DNA from: Sinanaerobacter sp. ZZT-01
GTDB taxonomy: Bacteria; Bacillota; Clostridia; Peptostreptococcales; Anaerovoracaceae
Assembly (NCBI RefSeq): GCF_035621135.1
Contig: NZ_CP141728.1
Location: 1,674,001 to 1,738,000 of the forward strand
Length of the DNA: 64,000 nt
Reading direction: 5' to 3'
Within the stretch, counting starts at the first letter, position 1, and every line of letters starts with the position of its first letter. A program made the position numbers and the translations under genes. Positions 55,879-64,000 of this stretch are shown here, piece by piece. A model generated the notes under the pieces. The model searched no databases and had not been told where the DNA came from. It was given only the letters and a program-made list of their open reading frames with translations.

Positions 55879-57312
55879 ATGCCAGATACCATAGAAAGAT
55901 TATGTAAAGAGTATACAGATTTAACAGGAGAAGAAATAGAAGTGATTAAACGGCTGGGGTTGGGATTACAGCTGTTAGCAAACTTAGAAGATGCAGATTT
56001 TTTTATTGACTGCCCCACTGTAGACGGAGTGGACGCAATCGTTGTGGCAGAAGCAAAGCCAGAGAATGTACCATCCTCTTATACGAAGACAGTGGTCGGT
56101 CTTTTGGCAAAACCCAATAATGAACCCGCAGTTGCCAGAACGTTTCGATTGGGGCTTTCAACAAAACAGATGAAAGCCGTTACACAAGAATCCACTATGG
56201 TAATACAGTCTGTGGAACCGATTAAGCATGGAGAACGAGTAATCGGTGTTCTGATTGAGGAAAAACGTGCAGATGAAAACAGTGAAATGAGTGAGAGAAT
56301 TCGATTTTCTGATACGAGCTACGCAATTGTAGCAGATATGCTGACACGCATGGATGAACAGACCTCATGGCTCACGGATTATATCGATGAAGCGGTTATT
56401 CTTGTAGATATGCAAGGTTATGTCAGCTTTCGAAATAAAATGGCACGAGATCTTTTTGAACGATTGGGTTATGCAAATGATATTTTAGGAATGCCTTATA
56501 AAGGAATTGCACTTCACGGATCACATCTCGAATGGTTCGATCAGGATGCAAGTTATTCTGGAATAGAGGTATCTGTATCCAACTACGATTTGACGGTAAA
56601 ACAAATATTTTTAAAAAATAATAATATTGATTTTGCGATCATGATAAGAGACATTACCCACATTAGACAAAAAGAAAAAGAACTGATTTTAAAATCTGTA
56701 GCTGTTAAGGAAATGCACCACCGAGTAAAAAACAGCCTTCAAACAATTGCGAGCCTGCTAAGGTTGCAAGGGAGAAGAACAAAAAGCGAAGAAGCAAAGA
56801 TGATATTAGATGAAAGTATGAATCGAATTTTAGCCATTGCTACTACACACGAATTACTTGCAAAAGTAGGAGTGGATCAGGTAAACATTCGAGATGTATT
56901 AGAAAATATAAAAAATAATACATTGCAGTACTTTCAAAAACCAACAACGAAGGTAAGTATAAAAATTGAGGGAGATGACCTTCTTGTTGATTCAGAAATA
57001 TCAACGTCAGTAGCCTTAGTGGTAAGCGAACTCATGCATAACTCATTGCAGCATGCATTTGCAGATCGGCCGCAGGGAGTAATCCATATTCAAATCACAC
57101 GAGGTCAAATGTATTCCAATATAGAAGTCAGCGATGATGGGAAAGGGTTTGATTTCGAGCAAGTTAAGGGTGCCAGTCTTGGGTTAAACATTGTAATTTC
57201 TATCGTCAAAGATAAATTAAATGGGAATTTGCGAATTGACTCGGGAAATCTTGGAACAAGAATTAATTTTGATTTTAAAAATAAAATAGCGAATATGGAT
57301 AATGTGACGTAA
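55879..57312 (+). CDS. eutW: Ethanolamine-sensing histidine kinase EutW
   Basis: 477 residues with no transmembrane segment, so a cytoplasmic sensor. An N-terminal GAF-like sensor domain (to about 150) and a PAS-like domain (about 165-265) come before a HisKA_2 domain with KEMHHRVKNSLQTIASLLRL (H280 or H281 as phosphoacceptor). The ATPase domain has VVSELMHNSLQHAF and VSDDGKGFDF. In related bacteria EutW responds to ethanolamine and phosphorylates EutV. The last codons and stop overlap hairpin 1 of the eutA leader. Confidence 0.94.
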   Translation: MPDTIERLCKEYTDLTGEEIEVIKRLGLGLQLLANLEDADFFIDCPTVDGVDAIVVAEAKPENVPSSYTKTVVGLLAKPNNEPAVARTFRLGLSTKQMKAVTQESTMVIQSVEPIKHGERVIGVLIEEKRADENSEMSERIRFSDTSYAIVADMLTRMDEQTSWLTDYIDEAVILVDMQGYVSFRNKMARDLFERLGYANDILGMPYKGIALHGSHLEWFDQDASYSGIEVSVSNYDLTVKQIFLKNNNIDFAIMIRDITHIRQKEKELILKSVAVKEMHHRVKNSLQTIASLLRLQGRRTKSEEAKMILDESMNRILAIATTHELLAKVGVDQVNIRDVLENIKNNTLQYFQKPTTKVSIKIEGDDLLVDSEISTSVALVVSELMHNSLQHAFADRPQGVIHIQITRGQMYSNIEVSDDGKGFDFEQVKGASLGLNIVISIVKDKLNGNLRIDSGNLGTRINFDFKNKIANMDNVT

Positions 57313-57342
57313 CATTTTCCGAGACTAAGTGAAGCAGCTTAG
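57297..57342 (+). ncRNA. ANTAR-type dual-hairpin element before eutA
   Basis: Hairpin 1 (57297-57320): GGA, mismatch, AATGT/ACATT, mismatch, TCC, with loop GACGTA. Hairpin 2 (57325-57342): CTAAGT/GCTTAG with loop GAAGCA. The linker is four bases. Hairpin 1 contains the end of eutW including its TAA. The 3' arm of hairpin 2 is shared with the following terminator. The loops are the same as, or one base from, those before eutS. Confidence 0.82.
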
Positions 57343-57376
57343 GTACAGAAATTATTCTGTGTCTAGGCTGTTTTTT
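57335..57376 (+). terminator. Regulated terminator before eutA
   Basis: CAGCTTAG...ACAGAA (57335-57350) pairs with TTCTGT...CTAGGCTG (57355-57370) around loop ATTA, with G-T pairs and a small internal mismatch; six T follow. It would cut expression of eutA onward unless hairpin 2 of the ANTAR element forms. Confidence 0.85.
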
Positions 57377-57431
57377 GTTTAAAAATAGATCATTATGAAT
57401 TTTGAAAAGGTAAGGGAAGGATGTGGTTCTT

Positions 57432-58862
57432 TTGAGGGAGGATGTGATAAGTGTAGGTATTGATATTGGAACATCGACGACACAGCTGATCTTTAGTCGG
57501 CTGACCATTGAAAATCGTGCCTCTGCCTACACAGTACCAAGAGTAGAGATTGTAAATAAAGAAGTAATTTATTCCAGTGATATTTATTTCACACCATTGC
57601 TTTCTTCTACCGAAATTGATGCAGAAGGTGTCAGTGAAATAATACGAAATGAGTATAAAAAAGCAGGGATGACTTTTGATCAGGTTACGACAGGAGCCGT
57701 GATTATTACAGGTGAAACTGCAAGAAAACAGAATGCCAATTTGGTATTAAACCGCCTCAGTGATTTAGCAGGTGATTTTGTCGTGGCAACCGCAGGCCCA
57801 GACTTAGAGTCCGTCCTTTCTGGAAGAGGCGCTGGAGCAGATCATTTAAGTGAAGAAAATCGAAATACCGTTGCCAATTTAGATATAGGTGGCGGGACAA
57901 CAAATATTTCAGTTTTTCAAAAGGGGAGCCTTTATGCGGTAACTTGCCTGGATGTTGGAGGACGTCTCATAAAAGTTGAAAAAGGAAAGATTATATATAT
58001 TTATTCAAAACTAGAAGAATTAGCAAAGCAAAATGGAATTGAAATAAAAGTTGGAGATAATGCAGATGAAATTAAATTGAGAAAAATTTGCAATTTGATG
58101 GCGAATCAGATAAAAAAGGCATTACATCTATCGGGGAATGAAGTGGAAATGTCGGTTCTTTATACGAATGAAGGAAAGGCACTGCCAGAAGAATTAAAAA
58201 TTGATGCAGTTACTTTCTCAGGAGGCGTTGCCGGCTATGTTTATGAACCGGAGGAGAATGATCTTTTTCGGTACGGAGATGTCGGTGTCCTTCTTGGGCA
58301 GGAGATCAACCGATGTGGAATTTTAGAGAACGTTCTTTGCTATAGAGGAGAAGAAACCATTCGGGCAACCGTAGTTGGAGCAGGGAGTCATACCACAGAG
58401 GTAAGCGGAAGCACTATCTTTTATCAAAAGGAAAAACTCCCTATCAAGAACATACCGATTTTACGGCTCGCAGATGCAGATGAAGAAACTCCTGACTTGA
58501 TTTCTCAGGCTATTTTAAGACAAATGCCAATCTATCAATCGGAAGAAAAGCCGCAGCCGGTAGCGATTTTACTAAAAGGGAATCGTTACGCTTCTTTCTC
58601 TTCCATTCAAAAACTGGCAGATGCAATGATAAGTGCAACTGAGCTGATACAAAAGAAAGGACTTCCTTTAATTGTGATGTTGGAATCTGATATCGGTAAG
58701 GCGTTAGGAAATGCAATGCACATAAAACTTCAAGGTAAGGCAGATGTCATCTGTATTGATGGGATCAAAGCACAGAATGGAGATTATGTTGATTTAGGAG
58801 AACCTGTTGGGGGTGGTCACGTATTACCCGTGGTGATCAAAACACTCATATTTAACTCGTAG
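57432..58862 (+). CDS. eutA: Ethanolamine ammonia-lyase reactivating factor EutA
   Basis: About 476 residues of the actin-like ATPase superfamily: phosphate-1 loop SVGIDIGTSTTQLIFS, and phosphate-2 region VANLDIGGGTTNISVF. EutA exchanges damaged cobalamin from the lyase in an ATP-dependent way. The start is TTG 57432 (LREDVISVGIDIG), ten bases after AGGGAAGGA; it fits the family start better than the GTG at 57423. First gene after the second leader. Confidence 0.93.
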   Translation: MREDVISVGIDIGTSTTQLIFSRLTIENRASAYTVPRVEIVNKEVIYSSDIYFTPLLSSTEIDAEGVSEIIRNEYKKAGMTFDQVTTGAVIITGETARKQNANLVLNRLSDLAGDFVVATAGPDLESVLSGRGAGADHLSEENRNTVANLDIGGGTTNISVFQKGSLYAVTCLDVGGRLIKVEKGKIIYIYSKLEELAKQNGIEIKVGDNADEIKLRKICNLMANQIKKALHLSGNEVEMSVLYTNEGKALPEELKIDAVTFSGGVAGYVYEPEENDLFRYGDVGVLLGQEINRCGILENVLCYRGEETIRATVVGAGSHTTEVSGSTIFYQKEKLPIKNIPILRLADADEETPDLISQAILRQMPIYQSEEKPQPVAILLKGNRYASFSSIQKLADAMISATELIQKKGLPLIVMLESDIGKALGNAMHIKLQGKADVICIDGIKAQNGDYVDLGEPVGGGHVLPVVIKTLIFNS

Positions 58863-58916
58863 ATGGCTTCCATTTGGAAGAAATCAATATAGAGAAAGGA
58901 AAAGGTGAAAAGGAGC

Positions 58917-60287
58917 ATGATATTGAAAACAAAGCTATTTGGCCACACGTATGAGTTTAAGTCACTCAGAGAAGTCATGGCTAAGGCAAACGAGGAAAAA
59001 TCCGGTGATAAATTAGCCGGAATCGCTGCGGAGACCGCAGAGGAACGCGTAGCTGCTAAGGTTGTGCTGTCTCACATTACATTGGAAGAATTGCGCAATC
59101 AGCCGGCAGTTCCGTATGAGGAGGATGAAGTAACCAGAATCATTCAAGATGCAGTAAACGAATCGATTTTTAGTGAAGTGAAACACATGACAGTTGCTGA
59201 ATTTAGAGAATGGCTGTTAGACGAAACAACGACACCGAGCATGATAAGGAGAGTTTCTCGAGGTATTACCGGTGAGATTGTTGCAGCGGTTTGTAAGCTG
59301 ATGACAAACCTTGATTTGATTTATGCTGCAAAAAAAATGAGAGTATCGGCACACTGTAATACTACGATTGGATTACCGGGGACCTTTTCTTCTCGACTTC
59401 AACCAAATCATACGACAGATGATCCAAAGGGAATTATGGCATCCGTTATGGAAGGGTTAAGCTTGGGCTGCGGTGATGCGGTAATCGGTCTAAATCCAGT
59501 GGATGACTCCGTAGAAAGTGTTGCAAGAATTTTAAAGAATTTTGATGAATTTAAACGTAAATGGGAGGTGCCAACTCAAATTTGTGTTTTAGCACACGTA
59601 ACGACACAAACTGAGGCGGCCGATAAATTTAATGCACCGATTGACTTAATGTTTCAGTCAATTGCAGGCTCGCAGAAAGGAAATGAAGCGTTTGGTTTGA
59701 CGGCTACTATGCTAGATGAAGGTCATGATATGATGCTCAAAAAAGGAACGAGTACCGGACCAAATGTTATGTATTTTGAAACAGGCCAAGGATCGGAATT
59801 ATCTTCCGAAGCACATCATGGATGGGATCAGGTGACGATGGAAGCACGTTGCTATGGATTTGCAAAACGTTATAATCCATTTTTAGTCAACACAGTTGTT
59901 GGATTTATCGGACCGGAATACTTATATGATTCAAAGCAGGTAATTCGTGCAGGTTTAGAAGATCATTTTATGGGGAAACTCACTGGAATTCCAATGGGAT
60001 GTGATGCGTGCTATACCAACCATATGAAGGCAGATCAGAACGATATTGAAAATCTGGCGACTCTCCTTGTCGCATCTGGGTGTAACTACATTATGGGAGT
60101 TCCTCAGGGTGATGACTGCATGCTGATGTATCAATGCACAGGATATCATGAAGCAGCTGCACTTCGAGAAATTTTCGGATTAAGACCAATTAAGGAATTT
60201 GATCTTTGGTTGGAAAAAATGGGCTTTTCAGAGAATGGCAAGCTGACACCTTTAGCGGGAGATGCTTCCGTATTTTTGAAGAAATAG
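58917..60287 (+). CDS. eutB: Ethanolamine ammonia-lyase large subunit EutB
   Basis: About 456 residues beginning MILKTKLFGHTYEFKSLREV, the family start. With EutC and adenosylcobalamin it converts ethanolamine to acetaldehyde and ammonia. Conserved segments include GLPGTFSSRLQPNHTTDDP and MGIPMGCDACYTNHMKADQN. I choose ATG 58917; an in-frame GTG at 58905 is less likely. Spacing to the preceding AAAGGAG is tight, but the farther AAAGGTG also fits. Confidence 0.95.
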   Translation: MILKTKLFGHTYEFKSLREVMAKANEEKSGDKLAGIAAETAEERVAAKVVLSHITLEELRNQPAVPYEEDEVTRIIQDAVNESIFSEVKHMTVAEFREWLLDETTTPSMIRRVSRGITGEIVAAVCKLMTNLDLIYAAKKMRVSAHCNTTIGLPGTFSSRLQPNHTTDDPKGIMASVMEGLSLGCGDAVIGLNPVDDSVESVARILKNFDEFKRKWEVPTQICVLAHVTTQTEAADKFNAPIDLMFQSIAGSQKGNEAFGLTATMLDEGHDMMLKKGTSTGPNVMYFETGQGSELSSEAHHGWDQVTMEARCYGFAKRYNPFLVNTVVGFIGPEYLYDSKQVIRAGLEDHFMGKLTGIPMGCDACYTNHMKADQNDIENLATLLVASGCNYIMGVPQGDDCMLMYQCTGYHEAAALREIFGLRPIKEFDLWLEKMGFSENGKLTPLAGDASVFLKK

Positions 60288-60302
60288 AAGGGAGGTATAA
60301 AG

Positions 60303-61193
60303 ATGGAACAGAACGATTTGAAAAAAATCATTGAGCAGGTATTAAAAGAAATGCAGCTTTGTGATACGCCGAGTGAAGAAAAGAAATGCGATGCAACGGA
60401 AGCACAGCAGGACACATCTAAAATAGAAGATGGTTGTATTCCTGATGTGACCGAAGTAGATATCCGAGAACAATATCTGGTTGAGAATCCGCAGAATGGT
60501 GAGGTTTATTATGAATTAAAACAGTTTGCACCTTGTCGCCTCGGTATTGGGAAATGCGGAGCACGTTATAAGACAGATCCAATGCTTCAGTTTAAAGCGG
60601 CTCATTCTGCTGCTCAGGATGCTGTATTTAATGATGTAGATGAAGAGTTTATAGATCAAATGAATCTTTTCAAAGTGCAGACACAGTGTGAGAATAAAGA
60701 CATTTATTTAACAAGACCAGATCTTGGGAGAAGACTCAACGAAGAAGCGGTTGAAGTGATTAAAGAAAAGTGCAAGAAAAATCCAACAGTTCAGATTTAT
60801 GTTTCAGATGGACTTTCCTCTGCTTCCGTAGCAGCAAACGTCCAAGATCTGCTTCCTGCGATCATGCAGGGATTACAGAGTCAGGGAATTGATGTTGGCA
60901 CACCATTTTTCGTAAAATATGGTCGCGTTGGTGCAATGGATCAGATATCTGAACTTACAAATGCTGATGTTACGTGTGCATTAATTGGAGAAAGACCAGG
61001 TCTGATTACCGCAGAATCAATGAGTGCCTATATCGCTTACAAAGCAACTATGGGGATGCCAGAAGCAAGAAGAACAGTAGTATCTAATATTCATAAGGCA
61101 GGAACCATGCCGGTAGAAGCCGGAGCGCATATTGCAGAAATTATAAAAGTAATGCTCGAAAAGAAAGCAAGTGGAACGAACTTGAAACTGTAA
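60303..61193 (+). CDS. eutC: Ethanolamine ammonia-lyase small subunit EutC
   Basis: 296 residues. The cobalamin-binding core has YVSDGLSSASVAANVQDLLP and ALIGERPGLITAESMSAYIA. The first 18 residues (EQNDLKKIIEQVLKEMQL) look like an amphipathic helix, followed by an unstructured linker of about 35 residues. This is the layout of an encapsulation peptide that brings the lyase into the microcompartment. GAAGGGAGGT precedes the ATG. Confidence 0.95.
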   Translation: MEQNDLKKIIEQVLKEMQLCDTPSEEKKCDATEAQQDTSKIEDGCIPDVTEVDIREQYLVENPQNGEVYYELKQFAPCRLGIGKCGARYKTDPMLQFKAAHSAAQDAVFNDVDEEFIDQMNLFKVQTQCENKDIYLTRPDLGRRLNEEAVEVIKEKCKKNPTVQIYVSDGLSSASVAANVQDLLPAIMQGLQSQGIDVGTPFFVKYGRVGAMDQISELTNADVTCALIGERPGLITAESMSAYIAYKATMGMPEARRTVVSNIHKAGTMPVEAGAHIAEIIKVMLEKKASGTNLKL

Positions 61194-61215
61194 TGAAAAA
61201 GGAGGAATTTAGGAC

Positions 61216-61866
61216 ATGAAAAGAGATCCTTTGAAAGCCACCGTATTGGCAACAAAAGTGATTCCGAATGTAAACCCGGAATTAGCAAAAGAGCTGGGGC
61301 TGACTCCAGACCAAAGATCGTTAGGGTTGATCACAGCTGACTGTGATGATGTAACGTATACAGCTTTAGATGAAGCAACAAAAGCAGCGGATGTAAAAGT
61401 TGTTTATGCAAAGAGTTTTTATGGTGGAGCTGCGAATGCAAATACAAAATTAGCAGGTGAAATTATAGGAATTTTAGCAGGACCAAATCCTGCAGAAATT
61501 AAAAGTGGTTTAAAGGCATGTATTGATTTTATTGAAAATGTAGCACACTTTGTTTCCGCAAATGAAGACGATTCGATTCCGTATTATGCACATTGTATTT
61601 CAAGAACAGGTTCTTATTTATCAGAAGGAGCAGGTATTAAGGAAGGCGAAGCTCTTGCCTATCTAATAGCGCCTCCGCTTGAAGCGATGTATGGTGTGGA
61701 TGCAGCGATGAAGGCAGCTGATGTCAGCATGTGTGTATTATATGCACCACCTTCAGAAACAAACTTTGGCGGGGCATTGCTTACGGGCAGTCAATCTGCA
61801 TGTAAAGCAGCTTGTGAAGCATTTGCAGCTGCAATTGAGTATGTTGCAGAGAACCCATTGGGTTAA
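61216..61866 (+). CDS. eutL: Microcompartment shell protein EutL
   Basis: 216 residues with two tandem BMC domains forming a pseudo-hexameric trimer. KRDPLKATVLATKVIPNVNP at the N-terminus and FYGGAANANTKLAGEIIGIL are typical of EutL. It has a gated central pore and binds ethanolamine in known structures. AAAGGAGGAATT precedes the ATG. Confidence 0.95.
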   Translation: MKRDPLKATVLATKVIPNVNPELAKELGLTPDQRSLGLITADCDDVTYTALDEATKAADVKVVYAKSFYGGAANANTKLAGEIIGILAGPNPAEIKSGLKACIDFIENVAHFVSANEDDSIPYYAHCISRTGSYLSEGAGIKEGEALAYLIAPPLEAMYGVDAAMKAADVSMCVLYAPPSETNFGGALLTGSQSACKAACEAFAAAIEYVAENPLG

Positions 61867-61884
61867 TCGGGAAGGATGCAAGTT

Positions 61885-62466
61885 ATGAAAGCCATAGGAA
61901 TGATAGAAGTGAAAGGGTTTTTAAGTGCAGTAGAGGCGTTGGATAGTGCCTTGAAAGCTGCGAACGTAACTCTGCACAGCGTTACTAAGGTAAAAGGCGG
62001 ATTGGTAGCGGTTATCATAATGGGTGATGTAGGAGCAGTGAAAGCGGCTATGGATGCGTCTTCGGCAGCGGCTAATCGCGTAGGAGAAATCGTATCCGTG
62101 CATGTAATACCAAGGCCAAGTGAAGGTGTTATGAATATGATTGAAACACAAAAGCCGTTGGAATACAGAGAAAAAGAGACCGTAGAAAAGAATGTTTCTT
62201 CAGAGACAGAGAAACCTTTGCTTGAGGAAAAAGTCTGCTTAGAAGACTCAGAGATTGAACTGAAAAAGAAAGCTGTGTCAGATCAAGTAGAGTCTGTAGT
62301 GAAGACAGCAGAGGAGTTGGAATTATCCCAGAAATCAGTTGAGGAACTAAGGCATCTTGCACGAACATTAGAAATAACAAATATGACAAAAAATAAAATA
62401 AAATTTGCTAAAAAAGATGAACTAATTAAAGCAATCAGCGAATTTAAGGAAAGGAGAGAGGACTGA
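61885..62466 (+). CDS. BMC shell protein with C-terminal Rho_N/SAP-like domain
   Basis: About 193 residues. Residues 1-80 form one canonical hexamer-type BMC domain (MKAIGMIEVKGFLSAVEALD, then VIPRPSEGV). A charged linker of about 60 residues follows. The last 45 residues (SVEELRHLARTLEI, then FAKKDELIKAISEF) match the pattern of Rho N-terminal/SAP-like helical domains that often bind nucleic acid. It takes the place in the operon that EutK has in enterobacteria, where the tail is a different helix-turn-helix. ATG 61885 is chosen, after GGAAGGA. Its stop overlaps the eutE start by one base. Confidence 0.85.
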   Translation: MKAIGMIEVKGFLSAVEALDSALKAANVTLHSVTKVKGGLVAVIIMGDVGAVKAAMDASSAAANRVGEIVSVHVIPRPSEGVMNMIETQKPLEYREKETVEKNVSSETEKPLLEEKVCLEDSEIELKKKAVSDQVESVVKTAEELELSQKSVEELRHLARTLEITNMTKNKIKFAKKDELIKAISEFKERRED

Positions 62467-63938
62467 TGCTACTTTATGATAAAGATTTGCTGTCTGTGCA
62501 GGAAGTCAGAGAATTAGTAGAGCGTGCGAAAGCGGCACAGCTTGAGTTAGCACAAAAAAAGCAAGAAGATGTTGACCTCATTGTAAAATCAATTGCAGAA
62601 GCAGGGATTCGTAATGCGAAAAGGCTGGCACAGCTCGCTCATGATGAGACAGGATTTGGAGTTGTTGCAGATAAAGAAATAAAAAATATATTTGGAAGTA
62701 AAGGCGTTTATGATCGGATTAAGACAATGAAGACGATCGGCGTACTGAAAGAGGATAAGGAGGCAGGAACGTATGCTCTAGCTGTACCAATGGGGGTTAT
62801 TGCTGGGTTGGTTCCTTCAACAAATCCAACTTCTACCGTGTTTTATAAAGCGGAAATTGCAATCAAAGCAGGAAATGCAATTGTATTTTCACCTCACCCG
62901 AACGCTTTAAACTGTATTTTAGAAACAGTTAAAGTGATTCGTCAGGCGATTACGGAAGTAGGAGGTAACAGTGATCTTGTCGGCTGTGTTTCTTTACCGA
63001 CTGTTCAAGCGACAGATGTGCTTATGAGCCATCCGGATACTTCATTGATTCTTGCGACTGGAGGGTCTGCAATGGTACGTGCGGCCTATTCCTCTGGAAC
63101 GCCGGCAATTGGGGTTGGTCCAGGTAATGGTCCGGCATATATTGAACGTACAGCAAACCTTCAAAAGGCTGTTCAATGCATCTTCGATTCAAAGACCTTT
63201 GATAACGGAACCATCTGTGCTACCGAACAGTCCGTTATCTGTGATCTGGATCAAAAAGAGGCAGTGCAGGCAGAAATGAAACGTCAGGGGGCTTATTTCT
63301 TAAATCAAGAAGAAAAAGAGAAATTAGGAAACTTTATTCTTCGATCAAACGGAACCATGAATCCGATGATTGTTGGAAGAAGTGCGCAAAATATTGCCGA
63401 ACTGGCAGGGCTTTCACTTCCGGAGGGCACACGTATCATTGTTGCAGAGGAAGACGGAGTCGGAAGAGGGCATCCTTATTCCAATGAAAAACTAACTCCG
63501 ATTCTAGCTTTTTACGCAGAGAAGGATTATAAGGCAGTTTGTGATCGATGCTGCGAAATTTTATATTATGAAGGTGCAGGACACTCATTTATCATTCACT
63601 CAGAAAATCAGGAAATTATAGATTATTTCGCAAAACGTGTACCAGTGTCAAGATTTATCGTGAACAGCCCGGGTGCAATGGGAGGAATCGGTGCATCGAC
63701 TGGCTTAATGCCAGCCTTAACCTTAGGATGCGGAGCCGTTGGAGGAAGTGCGACGAGTGAAAATGTAGGGCCGGAGCAATTGTATAATTTAAGATATGTT
63801 GCTTATGGAAAAAAGAGTATGGAGACCATACGAAAAGAAGCGGCTCAGGCAAGTAATCGTTTGGGCTGTGGAAACTTGAAAGAAGATCAGGTGAACGAAA
63901 TTGTTCGAGAAATTATTCGTCAATTGGAAGCTGTTTAG
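62466..63938 (+). CDS. eutE: CoA-acylating acetaldehyde dehydrogenase EutE
   Basis: 490 residues of the aldehyde dehydrogenase superfamily. It converts acetaldehyde, CoA and NAD+ to acetyl-CoA inside the microcompartment. The catalytic Cys is in DNGTICATEQSV; the cofactor region has MGVIAGLVPSTNPTSTVFYK and LATGGSAMVRAAYSSG. The N-terminal helix (LLSVQEVRELVERAKAAQLE) may help in packaging. It begins on the last base of the preceding stop (TGATG), so translation is probably coupled. GGAAAGGAGAG lies upstream. Confidence 0.94.
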   Translation: MLLYDKDLLSVQEVRELVERAKAAQLELAQKKQEDVDLIVKSIAEAGIRNAKRLAQLAHDETGFGVVADKEIKNIFGSKGVYDRIKTMKTIGVLKEDKEAGTYALAVPMGVIAGLVPSTNPTSTVFYKAEIAIKAGNAIVFSPHPNALNCILETVKVIRQAITEVGGNSDLVGCVSLPTVQATDVLMSHPDTSLILATGGSAMVRAAYSSGTPAIGVGPGNGPAYIERTANLQKAVQCIFDSKTFDNGTICATEQSVICDLDQKEAVQAEMKRQGAYFLNQEEKEKLGNFILRSNGTMNPMIVGRSAQNIAELAGLSLPEGTRIIVAEEDGVGRGHPYSNEKLTPILAFYAEKDYKAVCDRCCEILYYEGAGHSFIIHSENQEIIDYFAKRVPVSRFIVNSPGAMGGIGASTGLMPALTLGCGAVGGSATSENVGPEQLYNLRYVAYGKKSMETIRKEAAQASNRLGCGNLKEDQVNEIVREIIRQLEAV

Positions 63939-63963
63939 GCAGCAAAGATAAGGAGGAGACGAT

Positions 63964-64000
63964 ATGGCTACAATGCAAGCGTTAGGTATGATAGAAACAA
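63964..64000 (+). CDS. BMC shell protein, start only (cut by window edge)
   Basis: Only 12 codons are present, MATMQALGMIET, matching the beginning of hexameric shell proteins of the EutM type. AAGGAGGAGAC precedes the ATG. It lies 25 bases after eutE, in line with the eut operon continuing to the right. Confidence 0.75.
   Translation, partial: MATMQALGMIET

Overview
The window looks like the chromosome of a low-GC, spore-forming anaerobe of the Clostridia. Evidence: SigH, Firmicutes-type zinc ribosomal proteins (S4, S14, L33, L36), consensus sigma-A promoters, strong GGAGG ribosome sites, and a Firmicutes-type ethanolamine (eut) operon controlled by an ANTAR two-component system. The genus cannot be fixed from the sequence alone.

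Layout. 1-2.6 kb: end of rlmB, sigH, a tRNA-Thr and a first tuf gene. 2.6-6.7 kb: a DUF1294 membrane protein, then rpmG-secE-nusG-rplK-rplA, an L10 leader, and rplJ-rplL. 6.8-14.5 kb: a complete ribose operon (rbsR, K, D, A, C, B) with a perfect palindromic operator, plus an NSS-family transporter; this block separates rplL from rpoB. 14.6-26.9 kb: rpoB-rpoC, then rpsL-rpsG-fusA and a second tuf identical to the first. 27-31 kb: a cation/proton antiporter, a ferredoxin-like protein behind a probable CRP/FNR-type promoter, and a cell-wall amidase, which together separate the str and S10 operons. 31.3-47.2 kb: the S10-spc-alpha supercluster in canonical order from rpsJ to rplQ, including secY, adk, map and infA, with structured RNA before rpsJ, between rpsJ and rplC, before rpsM and before rpoA.

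47.3-54 kb is an accessory island: a PucR-type regulator, an NCS1 permease, a remnant of an IS3-family transposase, an M29/NicX-like metalloprotein, an M20 dipeptidase and a Gate-domain membrane protein. 54.1 kb to the right edge is a eut operon: eutP, eutS, eutV, eutW, eutA, eutB, eutC, eutL, a microcompartment shell protein with an unusual Rho_N/SAP-like tail, eutE, and the first codons of another shell protein.

The most interesting regulatory signal is in the eut operon. Two leaders, before eutS and before eutA, each carry a pair of short hairpins with near-identical six-base loops (GACGTA, then GAAGTA or GAAGCA). In each, the second hairpin overlaps the 5' arm of an intrinsic terminator. 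This is the layout expected for antitermination by the ANTAR regulator EutV, encoded between them. The eutS leader is driven by a perfect consensus promoter, so expression there would be set mainly by termination. The first hairpin of the eutA leader overlaps the stop codon of eutW.
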